DNA of 64,000 nt from Rothia mucilaginosa. Its GTDB lineage: Bacteria; Actinomycetota; Actinomycetes; Actinomycetales; Micrococcaceae. The translations under genes and the position numbers were made by a program. Under the pieces are notes generated by a model. It was not told where the DNA came from. It saw only the letters and a program-made list of their open reading frames with translations, and did no database searches. The stretch is from NCBI RefSeq assembly GCF_001548235.1, contig NZ_AP014938.1, positions 1,984,001 to 2,048,000 on the forward strand, given 5' to 3'. Of this stretch, positions 7,534 through 17,509 are shown in pieces (position 1 is the stretch's first letter; every line of letters begins with the position of its first letter).

Positions 7534-8484
7534 CTAGACCTTAGTGGAGCCGCGACCCGAGGATGAAGAACCGCTAGAACCGGCAGAGCCGGAACCTCCA
7601 GAACTAGAAGAACCGGAGCCAGAAGAGCCGGAAGAGCCCTTGCCTCCAGCAAAACGCTCGTCCAGATAGCCGGTACTAATGCGCCACCACTTACCCTCGG
7701 TGTAGAGCATGATGTGCGAAACGGATACCTGAGTAATCGCCGGAACCTTGCGTTCGGTGCCATCCGGCTGATGGATGGCGGTGGCAGAATACTGGGAGTC
7801 CACCAAGATTTCTACGTAGCCGTCACCGTCCTTCACTGCACTGTCCGGTTCGGTATTCCGCATGGAAATGCTGCATGTGAACTCCATGTACCAGCCGTTC
7901 TTCTCGTACAGTTCCTTGACCGCCTTGACCTCATCAATGGCGCTCTTATCAGCCGGGTAGGTCAGCTCAATCGCCTGATCCGCGTAGCGACCGTCCTTGA
8001 GTGCGGCGATCTGGGCGCTGTAGTAGGCACGCAACGTCTCGTAGGCGCCCTGGAAGGTCGGCTCCTCACGGTGCGGAACGCTCTTGAGGGGCTTGGGTAC
8101 GTTCTTCGCCGGGGAAGAAGCAGTTGCCGGCTGGTACTCGCCCATGTACTCGCCGGTCAGCTTCAGGGGTCCGGGGTACTTCTGCCAGCCCTCGACCAGC
8201 GCATCCTCGGAGACGGGTACGCGTGCCGCGCTGGACGAGCTGCTTGTGGCATTTGCCGAAGCACTCGCGGAGGAAGTAGCGGTAGCAGATGCCGAACTAG
8301 ATGCAGAGGGCGAAGCGCTCGCGGAAGGGGTGGGGGAGCCTACCTTAGCTTTTGCTTCTTCGCTCAGCGGGCGAATATCGGAGGCGCAACCAGCCATGAG
8401 GGAAACCGCGCCACCGAGCAGCAGGGTACGGCGGCTTAGGAGGCGGGAAGCGGCGGAACGGGTGCTCGAAGAGGGTGAGAGCAT
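7534..8484 (-). CDS. Tat-type lipoprotein with Ser/Ala linker, paralog B
   Basis: A protein of 316 residues with a twin-arginine-like signal (SRRTLLLGGAVSL), lipobox MAGC, a Ser/Ala linker of roughly 45 residues, a globular domain and a long Ser/Gly tail. It shares motifs with the downstream paralog: SPAKNVP, GAYETLRAYYSAQIAAL (GAYKTLAAYQSAYIAAM in A) and EGKWWRISTGYL (EGKWRVTSREYF in A). ATG 8484 is supported by AAGGAG 7 nt upstream. Function unknown; the fold would sit outside the membrane. The two genes are in the same direction but separated by 359 bp and may be transcribed separately. Confidence 0.8.
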   Translation of the reverse strand: MLSPSSSTRSAASRLLSRRTLLLGGAVSLMAGCASDIRPLSEEAKAKVGSPTPSASASPSASSSASATATSSASASANATSSSSSAARVPVSEDALVEGWQKYPGPLKLTGEYMGEYQPATASSPAKNVPKPLKSVPHREEPTFQGAYETLRAYYSAQIAALKDGRYADQAIELTYPADKSAIDEVKAVKELYEKNGWYMEFTCSISMRNTEPDSAVKDGDGYVEILVDSQYSATAIHQPDGTERKVPAITQVSVSHIMLYTEGKWWRISTGYLDERFAGGKGSSGSSGSGSSSSGGSGSAGSSGSSSSGRGSTKV

Positions 8485-9521
8485 CGGTGAACTCCTTGAT
8501 CTTTTCCGAGGCGGGCTCGGGGCACCCGGCGGCGGGCGCGTGGTTATATGGCGTGTTAGGTGAGGTCGTGAAAGGGGTAAAAACTTTAGGCAAATGCCGC
8601 GGTTTCAGACTCCGTTCCGGAAGTGACCTCGGGTGTACCTCACGCCGTGGGCGAGGGGTACTGGTGAACTCATCGTTGAGACAGCTGTTCTGAGACTGCT
8701 GCGTTTACACCCCGGTGAGAGGGTGGATGCTGTCGAATCATCATTGATGTGTTGCACGATTCATTTTAGACTATTTTGAGGTCAAAATGCACGAAAAAGC
8801 ACCTTAGTAATCCCTGGGAGTCTATAGGGTGCTCAAGATATCAATCACTGTAAAGTATTGCGACCATATCCTATTGACGGGGAGCTATGTGATGGAGAAG
8901 GGCGCCCAGTGAAGGGTGCACGCACATGCCAAATTAAGTGATTTCAGTCATATTTATGGCTTGAAAAATGAAAGAGTCACACCTCAGCGCTCCCAAAAGG
9001 TGGGGGAGGTGAAGGTGGTTGATTCAGCCTTCTGCCCGCGAGGAAGCCTTCAATACTTCAAAAGAAATACCCGATTCAATAAGGGAAAAACCGCTCAACA
9101 AGCCCCAAATATGCACTCTATTCACCCACTATGCATTGCTAGAAAATCCAGAAAAACCGGTTCCCACACGGGATGCCGAGGGGAAGAAAACTTGCAGGGG
9201 TGAATATCTAGTGGAATGACATCGGTGTTCACCCCATATCTTGTGGTTGCACTGGGGGTAATCCCGCAGGTTCCCCCAAAAAAATTGAAACCCACTTAAA
9301 GCAACACTTGAAGAATGTAAAAACATACATCCTTAAACACGCCCGAGTGCGGGGTGAGGCAAGACCCCTTAAGCCCCCTACTCGCTCTAAATATCGCCGA
9401 ACGAAGAACCATTCTGTTTTACGCCTCCAGCATTGGCGCATCAGAAAAGTGCTGTTCAAACCCACACCTCGCGGGGTTGCATACAGACACAAAAGCCACA
9501 TAAACTATTAGTGTTTGCAAC
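8485..9521. other. Gene-free region upstream of the ileS leader
   Basis: About 1 kb with lower GC than the flanks and no ORF that looks coding; the longest (8916-9203, plus strand) has no start signal, domain or typical composition. It must hold the promoters of the minus-strand lipoprotein gene and of ileS. A loose AGCACC/GGTGCT hairpin lies near 8799-8832. Confidence 0.5.
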
Positions 9522-9800
9522 GACCCGGCCATCACCGGCGAGCAATTCGGAAGAACGGACCGCACCTGCGGACACCCGCCAATCGCTGCGGCGAGGGTGT
9601 CTTAGCGGAAGAGATGTAGTCCCAGTAGAACCGGACGGTTAAGCCCGATATAGCTGTAATAAGCGACTGATACCCGCCCAACGCGCCGCTCTTCCGGTGG
9701 CTAGGTATCGCGGACATACGCCGCGGCACCCCGTAGCCCCGGGAGGGTTCGGTGCGTTGAGCTGTTAAATCAGTAAGCAAGGTGGTACCGCGCCGCATCC
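9522..9800 (+). promoter_or_regulatory. T-box riboswitch of ileS (ultrashort stem I type)
   Basis: The T-box consensus AAGGTGGTACCGCG is present exactly at 9779-9792; its TGGT can pair with the ACCA end of uncharged tRNA-Ile. At the 5' end a very short stem (CCGG 9525-9528 with CCGG 9535-9538) displays an ATC isoleucine specifier at 9531-9533, followed by GCGAGC and CGGAAGAAC. This is the compact architecture known from actinobacterial ileS leaders, which regulate translation. No U-tract terminator is visible after the T-box, in keeping with translational control. Confidence 0.92.
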
Positions 9801-9957
9801 TGCCCCCGGCACAGCCCGGATCAGTCAGCGATGCCCAGGCGTCCTTGCACCCGTCATGTCAACCCTCACCCGCTGAAACGGTGCGGACGACGAGTGCTAC
9901 GTACCCTGTCGCCCCGCCTCTCAGCGTTGAGAACAACAGATAAGGGCGCACAAACAC
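9801..9957 (+). promoter_or_regulatory. Extended ileS leader between T-box and start codon
   Basis: 157 nt separate the T-box from ATG 9958. The only ribosome-binding candidate is AAGGG at 9942-9946. A sequestering partner for it is not obvious by eye, so how the T-box signal reaches the start is unclear. Confidence 0.5.
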
Positions 9958-12900
9958 ATGTCCCATGTATACCCCAAGGCGAGCGCCTTCGAAGCCGCAG
10001 GAAGCGGCGTCACCGCATCGCCTAAGTTCCCCGCACTTGAAGAAGCAGTCCTCGACTACTGGAAGAAGGACAACACCTTCGCCGCATCCGTCGAGAACCG
10101 CCCCGCAGGCGAAAACGGCGAAAACGAATTCGTCTTCTACGACGGCCCTCCCTTCGCTAACGGCCTGCCCCACTACGGCCACCTGCTCACCGGCTACGCC
10201 AAGGACCTCGTCGCACGCTACCAGACTCAGCGCGGCCACAAGGTAGAACGCCGTTTCGGCTGGGACACCCACGGCCTGCCCGCAGAACTCGAGGCCATGA
10301 AGCAGCTCGGCATGACCGACAAGCGCGAAATCCTCGAAATGGGCATCGACAACTTCAACGACGCTGCCCGCGCATCCGTGCTCAAGTACACCAACGAGTG
10401 GGAAAAGTACGTCACCCGCCAGGCACGCTGGGTCGACTTCGAAAACGACTACAAGACCCTGAACGTCGAGTACATGGAGTCCGTCATCTGGGCGTTCAAG
10501 CGCCTCTACGATAAGGGCCTGACCTACCAGGGCTTCCGCGTGCTGCCCTACTGCTGGAAGGACGAGACCCCTCTCTCCAACCACGAGCTGCGCATGGACG
10601 ACGACGTGTACAAGGACCGCCAGGACCAGACCGTCACCGTCGCATTTCGCCTCACCGCAGACACCGCCCTCGGTGCTGACGAGAAGGTTGCCGCAGAACT
10701 CGACGGCGTCGAAGCACTCGCATGGACCACCACCCCCTGGACTCTGCCCACCAACCAGGCGCTCGCCGTTGGACCCGAGATTGAATACTCCGTCGTACCC
10801 GGCGCAGGCAAGTTCGAGGGCCGCTCCTTCCTGATTGCCTCCGAGCTGCTCGGCTCCTACGCTAAGGACCTCGGCTACGAAGGCGACCAGCCCGAACAGG
10901 ACGCAGCTGCAGCCGTCACCGCACGCTACACCGGCTCCCAGCTCGAGCACGTGCGCTACACCCCGCTCTGGGATTACTTCGCAGACACCGAAAAGTGGGG
11001 CACCGAAACCTCCTGGCAGATCCTCGTCGCCGACTACGTCACCACCGGTGACGGTACCGGCATCGTCCACCAGGCACCCGCCTACGGTGAAGACGACCAG
11101 AAGGTCTGTGAAGGTTACGGCATCCCCGTGATCCTCTCCCTCGACGAAGGCGCAAAGTTCCTGAACCTCTTCGCCGAGCCCACTGCCTCCGGCTCCACCG
11201 CCCTGGCTGAGATTGCAGGCGTGCAGGCATTCGACGCGAACCGCACCATCATCAACGCCCTCAAGGCAGATGACGTGCTGATCCGCGAGAAGTCCTACGT
11301 GCACTCCTACCCGCACTGCTGGCGCTGCCGCACCCCGCTCATCTACCGTGCAATCACCTCCTGGTACGTGAAGGTCACCGACTTCAAGGACCGCATGTAC
11401 GAGCTGAACAAGCAGATCAACTGGATCCCCGAAAACGTGAAGTACGGCCAGTTCGGCAAGTGGGTTGAAAACGCACGCGACTGGTCCATCTCCCGTAACC
11501 GCTTCTGGGGCTCCCCGATTCCCGTGTGGGTTTCGGATGACCCGAACTACCCGCGCATGGACGTGTACGGCTCCCTCGAAGAGCTCAAGGCAGACTTCGG
11601 CCGCCTGCCCCTGAACAAGGACGGCGAACCCGATCTGCACCGCCCGTACATCGACGAGCTGACCCGCCCGAACCCGGACGACCCGACCGGCAAGTCCACC
11701 ATGCGCCGCGTGGAAGACGTGCTCGACGTCTGGTTCGACTCCGGCTCCATGCCCTACGCACAGGTGCACTACCCCTTCGAGAACCAGGAATGGTTCGAGA
11801 ACCACTACCCGGCAGACTTCATCGTCGAGTACATCGGTCAGACCCGCGGCTGGTTCTACGTGCTGCACGTGTTGGCGACCGCGCTCTTCGATCGCCCCGC
11901 GTTCAAGAACGTCATCAGCCACGGTATTGTGCTCGGCTCGGACGGCCAGAAGATGTCCAAGTCCCTGCGCAACTACCCGGACGTCTCCGAGGTCCTCGAC
12001 CGCGACGGCTCCGACGCAATGCGCTGGTTCCTGATGTCCTCCCCGATCCTGCGCGGCGGCAACCTGATCGTGACCGAGCAGGGCATCCGCGAGGGTGTTC
12101 GCCAGGTCATGCTGCCGCTGTGGAACGTCTACCACTTCTTCGCCCTGTACGCTAACGCCGCCAACAACGGCGAAGGCTACAGCGCAAAGCTCAAGTACGA
12201 CTCGCAGCACGTGATGGACCGTTTCATCCTCGGCAAGACCCGTGAACTCATCGAGCAGGTCACCGCAGCGATGGACTCCTACGACATTTGGAACGCCTGC
12301 GAATCCCTGCGCCAGTACGCCGACGCACTGACCAACTGGTACGTGCGCCGCTCCCGCGAGCGCTTCTTCAACGAAGACACCGACGCATTCGACACCCTCT
12401 ACACCGCACTGGTGACCGTGTCGAAGGTCGCCGCGTCCCTGCTGCCGCTCAGCAGCGAGGAAATCTACCGCGGCCTCACCGGTGAACGCTCCGTGCACCT
12501 GGCTGACTGGCCCGAGGCATCCGCTTTCGCTGACGAGTCCGACCTGCTGGCTCTCATGCAGACCGTGCGTGAGGTCTGCTCCGCCGGTTCGGCACTGCGC
12601 AAGGAAAAGAAGATCCGCGTGCGCCAGCCGCTGCAGAAGATGACCGTGGCAATCGCCCCCGAGCAGTTCGCAGCCCTGGGTACCGCTTTCGGTGAGAAGG
12701 GCGCGGAGTACTTCGCGAACATCGTCGAGGACGAGCTGAACCTGCGCCAGGTGGAGCTGGTCAGCGCCGACACCGTCGACCCCGCCGACTACGGCATCTC
12801 CCAGCAGCTGAAGGTCAACGCACGTGCGGCAGGCCCGCGCCTGGGCAAGCAGGTGCAGGTTGCTATTAAGGCATCCAAGTCCGGTGACTGGACCGTGACC

Positions 12901-13299
12901 GAGGACGGTACCGTCCTGGTCGGCGTGGCAGCTCTGGACGGCGGCCTGGCTCTGGAAGAGGGCGAATACGAGCTGGCAACCGTGGTTGCCGCTGACGCTG
13001 AGGGTGCTGAGCACACTGCGGCTGCGGTTCTGCCCGGCGGCTTCCTGGTCCTCAACATTGAGCTGACCGACGAGCTGGTTGCCGAGGGTATCGCTCGCGA
13101 CACCATCCGCGCTATTCAGCAGGCACGTAAGGACGCCGACCTGAACGTTGCGGACCGCATCAACCTGAGCATCGCGGCACCGGAGGAAACTCTGGCAGCT
13201 CTGCGCGCCAACGAAGCACTGGTGACCGGCGAAACCCTCGCCGTGTCCCTGCAGCTGAGCGAAGCAGCCGAGCTGAGCATTAGCGTAGCCAAGGCATAA
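9958..13299 (+). CDS. ileS: Isoleucyl-tRNA synthetase, IleS2 type
   Basis: A class I synthetase of 1113 residues that charges tRNA-Ile. It has the HIGH-type motif HYGH at 72-75 inside [12 protein letters not shown], the KMSKS loop at 665-669, an editing domain between them and an anticodon-binding C-terminal part. The length and GLPHYGH form belong to the eukaryote-like IleS2 group found in actinobacteria, not the shorter bacterial IleS1 group. IleS2 enzymes are known for low sensitivity to mupirocin. Expression is controlled by the T-box upstream. The gene is followed by a hairpin (13317-13348) and folC in the same direction. Confidence 0.97.
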   Translation: MSHVYPKASAFEAAGSGVTASPKFPALEEAVLDYWKKDNTFAASVENRPAGENGENEFVFYDGPPFANGLPHYGHLLTGYAKDLVARYQTQRGHKVERRFGWDTHGLPAELEAMKQLGMTDKREILEMGIDNFNDAARASVLKYTNEWEKYVTRQARWVDFENDYKTLNVEYMESVIWAFKRLYDKGLTYQGFRVLPYCWKDETPLSNHELRMDDDVYKDRQDQTVTVAFRLTADTALGADEKVAAELDGVEALAWTTTPWTLPTNQALAVGPEIEYSVVPGAGKFEGRSFLIASELLGSYAKDLGYEGDQPEQDAAAAVTARYTGSQLEHVRYTPLWDYFADTEKWGTETSWQILVADYVTTGDGTGIVHQAPAYGEDDQKVCEGYGIPVILSLDEGAKFLNLFAEPTASGSTALAEIAGVQAFDANRTIINALKADDVLIREKSYVHSYPHCWRCRTPLIYRAITSWYVKVTDFKDRMYELNKQINWIPENVKYGQFGKWVENARDWSISRNRFWGSPIPVWVSDDPNYPRMDVYGSLEELKADFGRLPLNKDGEPDLHRPYIDELTRPNPDDPTGKSTMRRVEDVLDVWFDSGSMPYAQVHYPFENQEWFENHYPADFIVEYIGQTRGWFYVLHVLATALFDRPAFKNVISHGIVLGSDGQKMSKSLRNYPDVSEVLDRDGSDAMRWFLMSSPILRGGNLIVTEQGIREGVRQVMLPLWNVYHFFALYANAANNGEGYSAKLKYDSQHVMDRFILGKTRELIEQVTAAMDSYDIWNACESLRQYADALTNWYVRRSRERFFNEDTDAFDTLYTALVTVSKVAASLLPLSSEEIYRGLTGERSVHLADWPEASAFADESDLLALMQTVREVCSAGSALRKEKKIRVRQPLQKMTVAIAPEQFAALGTAFGEKGAEYFANIVEDELNLRQVELVSADTVDPADYGISQQLKVNARAAGPRLGKQVQVAIKASKSGDWTVTEDGTVLVGVAALDGGLALEEGEYELATVVAADAEGAEHTAAAVLPGGFLVLNIELTDELVAEGIARDTIRAIQQARKDADLNVADRINLSIAAPEETLAALRANEALVTGETLAVSLQLSEAAELSISVAKA

Positions 13300-13316
13300 A
13301 ACGCCTGAATCGTACG

Positions 13317-13348
13317 GCCGTCCCGCCCCCTTGACCGGGCGGGGCGGC
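13317..13348 (+). terminator. GC-rich hairpin after ileS
   Basis: A 12-bp stem (GCCGTCCCGCCC with GGGCGGGGCGGC, one G:U pair) and an 8-nt loop, without a U tract. It could be a weak terminator or a 3'-end stabiliser before folC. Confidence 0.5.
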
Positions 13349-13431
13349 CCGTCGTCTATCCCGCCGCACGGTTATCCTGCCGCACGGTGGGCCCCTGCCG
13401 GCACCGACCGGCTATCCCAGTGAGGAGAACA

Positions 13432-15102
13432 ATGAGCGAGAAGAATTACCCCGCAATTCCCGACCCCGAGGGCGTGGAGCGGGTCTACGGTGAACTGCTG
13501 GCGCGAGCACCCGAAAACAAGATGGCACCGCGTCTGGATGCCGTAGCGCGCGCCGTCGAAATCCTCGGCGACGTGCACCGTGCCGCGCCGGTCATCCACA
13601 TCACCGGCACGAACGGCAAGACCAGCACCGCCCGCATGATTGAGGCGCTGCTGCTCGGCCACGACCTGCGCGTGGGCCGCTTTACCAGCCCGCACCTCGA
13701 AAGCGTCACCGAGCGTATCTGCATTAACGGCGCACCCGTACCCGATGCCACCTTCGTGCGTATTTGGGAGGAAATCGCCCCCTACCTGCAGATTGTGGAC
13801 GCGGAGATGACCTCCCGCGGCGAGCCCGCCCTGACCTTCTTCGAGTCCGTTACCGTGCTCGCCTTCGCGATTTTTGCGGACGAGCCGGTGGATGTGGTGG
13901 TGCTGGAGGTCGGTATCGGCGGCACCTGGGACTCCACGAACGTTGCCGACGGCGTGGTTTCCGTGGTCACCCCAATCGGTCTGGACCACACCGATATGCT
14001 CGGCGATACCCTCGCCGAGATTGCGACCGAAAAGTCCGGCATTATCAAGCCCGGCGGCTTCCTGATTTCTGCCGTACAGGACCCGGAAGCGGCGGACGTG
14101 CTGCTCGCCTCCGCCCGCGAGAAGGAAGCATCCTTCGCCTTCGAGGGCGTGGAGTTCGGCGTGGTCTCCCGTGAGCTTGCGGTCGGCGGTCAGCTGCTGA
14201 CCCTGCGCGGCCTGGCGGGCGAGTACCCGGATGTGCCGCTGTCCCTGCACGGTGCGCATCAGGCGCAGAACGCCGTGGTGGCTCTCGCCGCCGTGGAGGC
14301 GTTCTTCGGTGGCCAGCGTCAGCTGCCCGAGGACGTGGTGCGTACCGCGTTTGAGACGGTGCGCTCGCCGGGCCGTCTGGAGGTTGTGCGCACCGAGCCG
14401 CTGACCATCCTGGACGCGGGCCATAACCCGCACGGTGTGCGCGCGTCCGCGGCTGCGCTGACTGAGGCGTTCAAGCTGTCGCACCTGCACGCTGTGGTCG
14501 GCATCCTGGGCGAGAAGGATGCCCTGGGCATGTTTGAGACCATGCGCGAAGAGTACGTGGACGCTTCGGACGGCACGTTCCGCCTGTACTTGGCGGCGTC
14601 GGATTCGCCGCGTGCGATTGCGCCGGAGCGTCTGCATGAGCTGGCGCTGGATGCGGGCCTGGACGAAGACTCGATCGAGGTGTTTGAGCACCTGGACGAG
14701 GCGATTGCCACCGCCATGGAGAACGCCCTCTTTGAGCAGGAGTCGGCGGGAGTACTGATTACCGGTTCGATTACGGTCATTGGTGAGGCGCGTACCCTGC
14801 TGGCGGCGCATGAGGAGGCGAAGACCCCCGGCGCTGAGGCTGAGGAGCTGCCGGATGAGCTGCCCACCGAGGGTGCCTATGCGGGTTCTGCGGGTGCGGC
14901 GTCGGCTTCGACTCTGGCTGCCGCGGCGGCTGCGGCTGCCTCCGCTGAGCCGGATGAGCTGCTGGACGGCATCATGGCTGAGCTGGGCGGCGAGTCTGCG
15001 GCGGGTTCTTCGCTGGAGGATTCGCTGGGCCTGCCGCTGGGTGACTCGTACACCGATGATTTCTTTGGTGATGGTGATTCCGAGGACGACGCGGATCACT
15101 AA
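13432..15102 (+). CDS. folC: Folylpolyglutamate / dihydrofolate synthase
   Basis: A Mur-ligase-family enzyme of 556 residues that adds glutamate to folates. The P-loop GTNGKTS is at 59-65, then FTSPHLESVTERI, EVGIGGTWDSTN, GLDHTDMLG and, in the C-terminal domain, LDAGHNPHG. ATG 13432 follows TGAGGAG by 6 nt; an upstream in-frame start at 13387 lacks such a site. The catalytic part ends near residue 465. The last 90 or so residues are an acidic, Ala-rich low-complexity extension ending in EDDADH, which is not usual for FolC. Confidence 0.92.
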   Translation: MSEKNYPAIPDPEGVERVYGELLARAPENKMAPRLDAVARAVEILGDVHRAAPVIHITGTNGKTSTARMIEALLLGHDLRVGRFTSPHLESVTERICINGAPVPDATFVRIWEEIAPYLQIVDAEMTSRGEPALTFFESVTVLAFAIFADEPVDVVVLEVGIGGTWDSTNVADGVVSVVTPIGLDHTDMLGDTLAEIATEKSGIIKPGGFLISAVQDPEAADVLLASAREKEASFAFEGVEFGVVSRELAVGGQLLTLRGLAGEYPDVPLSLHGAHQAQNAVVALAAVEAFFGGQRQLPEDVVRTAFETVRSPGRLEVVRTEPLTILDAGHNPHGVRASAAALTEAFKLSHLHAVVGILGEKDALGMFETMREEYVDASDGTFRLYLAASDSPRAIAPERLHELALDAGLDEDSIEVFEHLDEAIATAMENALFEQESAGVLITGSITVIGEARTLLAAHEEAKTPGAEAEELPDELPTEGAYAGSAGAASASTLAAAAAAAASAEPDELLDGIMAELGGESAAGSSLEDSLGLPLGDSYTDDFFGDGDSEDDADH

Positions 15103-15130
15103 GGCGACCTGTTGAGGTTGCAGATATGAG

Positions 15131-15186
15131 GCGGGGCGCCGCCCCCTAGTTGGTTTTGCCGGCTGGGGGAGTGGCGCCCCGCTTTT
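15131..15186 (+). terminator. Terminator of folC
   Basis: Stem GCGGGGCGCC/GGCGCCCCGC with an inner CCCCCTAG/CTGGGGG pairing, followed directly by TTTTT. Confidence 0.85.
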
Positions 15187-15527
15187 TGTGCCTTCGCTTT
15201 TTGCGCCTCTGTCTTTTTCGATTCTGCCCGCATGCGCTACCCTCATGCTCCCACTCGAACACATGCGCTCTCACGTGTTCCCATGGGCTCTCACCTAACC
15301 CCAATTGCGCGAGGTTAACCGGCATCATCCGCTTTCATCCATCCAAACCCACCCAAAAATCGAAAAAAACGAAAATTTTCGGGCATTGGGGTACAAAACC
15401 GGGCACGCCGTCGCGTCCCGGTGCTATATTCGCTGAGGCGCCGGCCCCACTGTCTGAGGCCGCACCAACACACCCGCACACATACGCATACCAGCGACGG
15501 TATGCCACATAGTGAAAGGCACCCATC
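15187..15527. promoter_or_regulatory. Upstream region of the tenA gene with extended -10
   Basis: A gene-free stretch with an AAAATCGAAAAAAACGAAAATTTTCG run near 15353-15380. A candidate promoter is TG-C-TATATT (extended -10, hexamer 15425-15430), about 100 nt before the ATG. No TPP riboswitch motif (CTGAGA with its partner GGAT sequence) is seen. Confidence 0.5.
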
Positions 15528-16205
15528 ATGCCCGCACCCTTCACCGATTTGATCGGCACCGATTCGTTCACCGAGTCCCTACGCCAGGAGAACCTCGCCA
15601 CCTGGCTTTCCGCCACGAATCACCGTTTTGTTGCTGAGCTTTTTGACGGCTCGATTGCCCCGCAGGTCATGGCGGGGTACCTGGTGCAGGACTACCGCTT
15701 CCTCGATACCTTCCTCGCCCTGATTGGTGGCGCGATCACTAACGCCGATACTCTCGCGGGCCGCCTGCGCCTCTCCAAGTTCGCGGGTGAAATCGCCGGT
15801 GACGAGAACACTTACTTCCTGCGCTGCTTTGAGACTCTGGGCGTGACCGAGCATCAGCGTGAATCCATGCCCGATACGGAGGCGACCACCGGCTTCAAGC
15901 GCCTCTTCCTGGATGCGGCGGCAAGCGGTAGCTACGCGGCAATCCTGTCGGTGCTGGTGGTGTGCGAGGGCCTGTATCTGGATTGGGCGTCCAAGGCTCC
16001 CGCCAAGCGCCCCGATTCTTTTGTGCACCACGAGTGGATCACCCTGCACGACTACCCGGAGTTCCGTGAACTGGTTGATTTCCTGCGCCGCGAACTGGAC
16101 CGTGTGGGCCCGTCGGATGCGCAGCGCGCCCGCGAGTTCTTTAGCCGCGCGGTGGAGCTGGAGCAGCTGTTCTTTGACGAGTCGTACACCCACCCGCTGC
16201 CCTAA
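15528..16205 (+). CDS. tenA: TenA-family thiaminase-like hydrolase
   Basis: An all-helical protein of 225 residues typical of the TENA/THI-4 family: LVQDYRFLDTFLALIGGAI near 51, a short helix pair, and VVCEGLYLDWASKAP near 147. The VVCEGLYLDW segment aligns with the region where the TenA_E subgroup has a glutamate in place of the TenA_C cysteine arrangement, so this is probably a TenA_E enzyme. These salvage the pyrimidine part of degraded thiamin or act on amide precursors. It has its own terminator and stands alone, without other thi genes nearby. The exact substrate cannot be read from sequence. Confidence 0.8.
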   Translation: MPAPFTDLIGTDSFTESLRQENLATWLSATNHRFVAELFDGSIAPQVMAGYLVQDYRFLDTFLALIGGAITNADTLAGRLRLSKFAGEIAGDENTYFLRCFETLGVTEHQRESMPDTEATTGFKRLFLDAAASGSYAAILSVLVVCEGLYLDWASKAPAKRPDSFVHHEWITLHDYPEFRELVDFLRRELDRVGPSDAQRAREFFSRAVELEQLFFDESYTHPLP

Positions 16206-16221
16206 GTAATACCCTTGATGA

Positions 16222-16276
16222 AACCCCCGGAAGGTTCCGCCCGCCGCTGAGTTGCGGGCGCCTCCCGGGGGTTTTG
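16222..16276 (+). terminator. Terminator of tenA
   Basis: AACCCCCGG ... CCGGGGGTTTT hairpin with an inner GCCCGC/GCGGGC stem, ending in TTTT, 17 nt after the stop. Confidence 0.85.
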
Positions 16277-16287
16277 CGTGCTGAAGA

Positions 16288-16358
16288 GGCCCCGAAAGCG
16301 CCACGAACGTGCCCCGAAGGCGCCCCGAGAGCGCCACGAAAACGCCCCGAAAGCGCGC
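16288..16358. repeat. Degenerate 10-12 bp tandem repeat (GCGCCCCGAAA-like)
   Basis: Six successive variants of GCGCCMCGAAA follow one another between the tenA terminator and the promoter region of the next gene. They do not form a coding frame with a start. Confidence 0.7.
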
Positions 16359-16516
16359 CCATCTGCGTAAAATAGTGCGTCATAAAACAGAACATTTAGG
16401 CTGATGGTGTGCCATATGGTGGTGTAAGAAGCTAGGATAAATGAGGTACCGCTTCCGGGGTGCTGGCTATGCCGCGCCGGTAAGTACCACCGTAAAACAC
16501 TATCTAAAGGAGTCGT

Positions 16517-17179
16517 ATGAGTACCGCCGCATCGAGTACTACCGAGCCCACCCGCGCTGAAAAAGAAGCGCAGCACGGGCACGCGGGAACCCCGGGCAGC
16601 TACTCAGACCGACAGCTCGGATTCTGGTTGGTTGGCGCCGGCCTAATCGCACTCATTTCTTCAGCGATTCTGGTGTACGAGCGCCTGCAGATTTACATTG
16701 ATGCCGGCCACTCCACGGTCTGCGATATCAACGCCCTGCTCAGCTGCGGCACGGTGATGCGCACCCCGCAGGCGGAAGCTTTCGGCTTCCCGAACCCGTT
16801 CATTGGTCTGGTGGGCTTCTCGATTGTGGTGACTATCGGTGCCGCGATCATGGCGGGTGCACAGTTCAAGAAGTGGTTCTGGGTCTGCATGAACATTGGT
16901 CTGGCTGCGGCAACCGCGTTCATCATGTGGCTGTGGTACCAGACGACGTTCCAGATTAACGCTCTGTGCCTGTTCTGCATGATCGTGTGGGTTATGACCA
17001 TCACCCTGTTTGTGAAGACCACGGTCCGCAATATTTCGGCGGGTGTTATTCCGGCGTCGCAGTCGATGCGTGAGAGCGCTCGTGGCTGGTCGTGGTTTGC
17101 GATTAGCCTGTGGCTGATCCTGATTTTCGGCATTATTGTGATCCGCTTCTTTGAGGTCATTGTGAATATGATGCGCTAA
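16517..17179 (+). CDS. Vitamin K epoxide reductase (VKOR) family membrane protein
   Basis: A protein of 220 residues with about five membrane helices. The two redox pairs of the VKOR family are present: C69 and C77 in a loop (TVCDINALLSC) and the active-site CLFC at 151-154. In actinobacteria VKOR replaces DsbB: it reoxidises periplasmic-side DsbA-type proteins and passes electrons to quinone, so it drives disulfide formation in exported proteins. ATG 16517 has AAAGGAG 6 nt upstream. No DsbA gene is adjacent; the DsbA-fold protein at 33640 lacks a signal peptide and is not an obvious partner. Confidence 0.93.
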   Translation: MSTAASSTTEPTRAEKEAQHGHAGTPGSYSDRQLGFWLVGAGLIALISSAILVYERLQIYIDAGHSTVCDINALLSCGTVMRTPQAEAFGFPNPFIGLVGFSIVVTIGAAIMAGAQFKKWFWVCMNIGLAAATAFIMWLWYQTTFQINALCLFCMIVWVMTITLFVKTTVRNISAGVIPASQSMRESARGWSWFAISLWLILIFGIIVIRFFEVIVNMMR

Positions 17180-17223
17180 GCGTTCATCTCTGAGCTTGGT
17201 TTGAGGGTCGATGCCCCGAACGT

Positions 17224-17259
17224 GCAACGCCCCGGTACTTGTTGGTGCCGGGGCGTTGT
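17224..17259 (+). terminator. Terminator of the VKOR gene
   Basis: A perfect hairpin with arms CAACGCCCCGGYAC and its complement, ending in TTG. The stretch 17260-17509 that follows holds no gene. Confidence 0.75.
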
Positions 17260-17509
17260 TGCGTCTGCGGGCGGGTGAGGCTGCGCAGAATATGCCGGGC
17301 TGAATACGCCAGGCTGGGGCGCCGGGTAGCGGGGGAGGCGCCGGTAACTTTGCCGGTGGCAGTCAGCGGGGAGGCGGCGCGGGTGCGTATAATGGTCAGG
17401 TATATTCTTGAGCGGCGTCAGCTGGAGCCGTCCGCGGGTTTTGCCTGCGGCGTTGACTGCCTGCCGTTCTGCTGGACACTAGATTCTTGATACCCCTTCG
17501 AGGAGACCC

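Noticed and set aside
8916..9203. 95-residue plus-strand frame in the gap before ileS
   Set aside because: No ribosome-binding site, no recognisable domain and a composition unlike the neighbouring proteins.
15187..15527. TPP riboswitch upstream of tenA
   Set aside because: No CTGAGA or matching thi-box sequence could be found.
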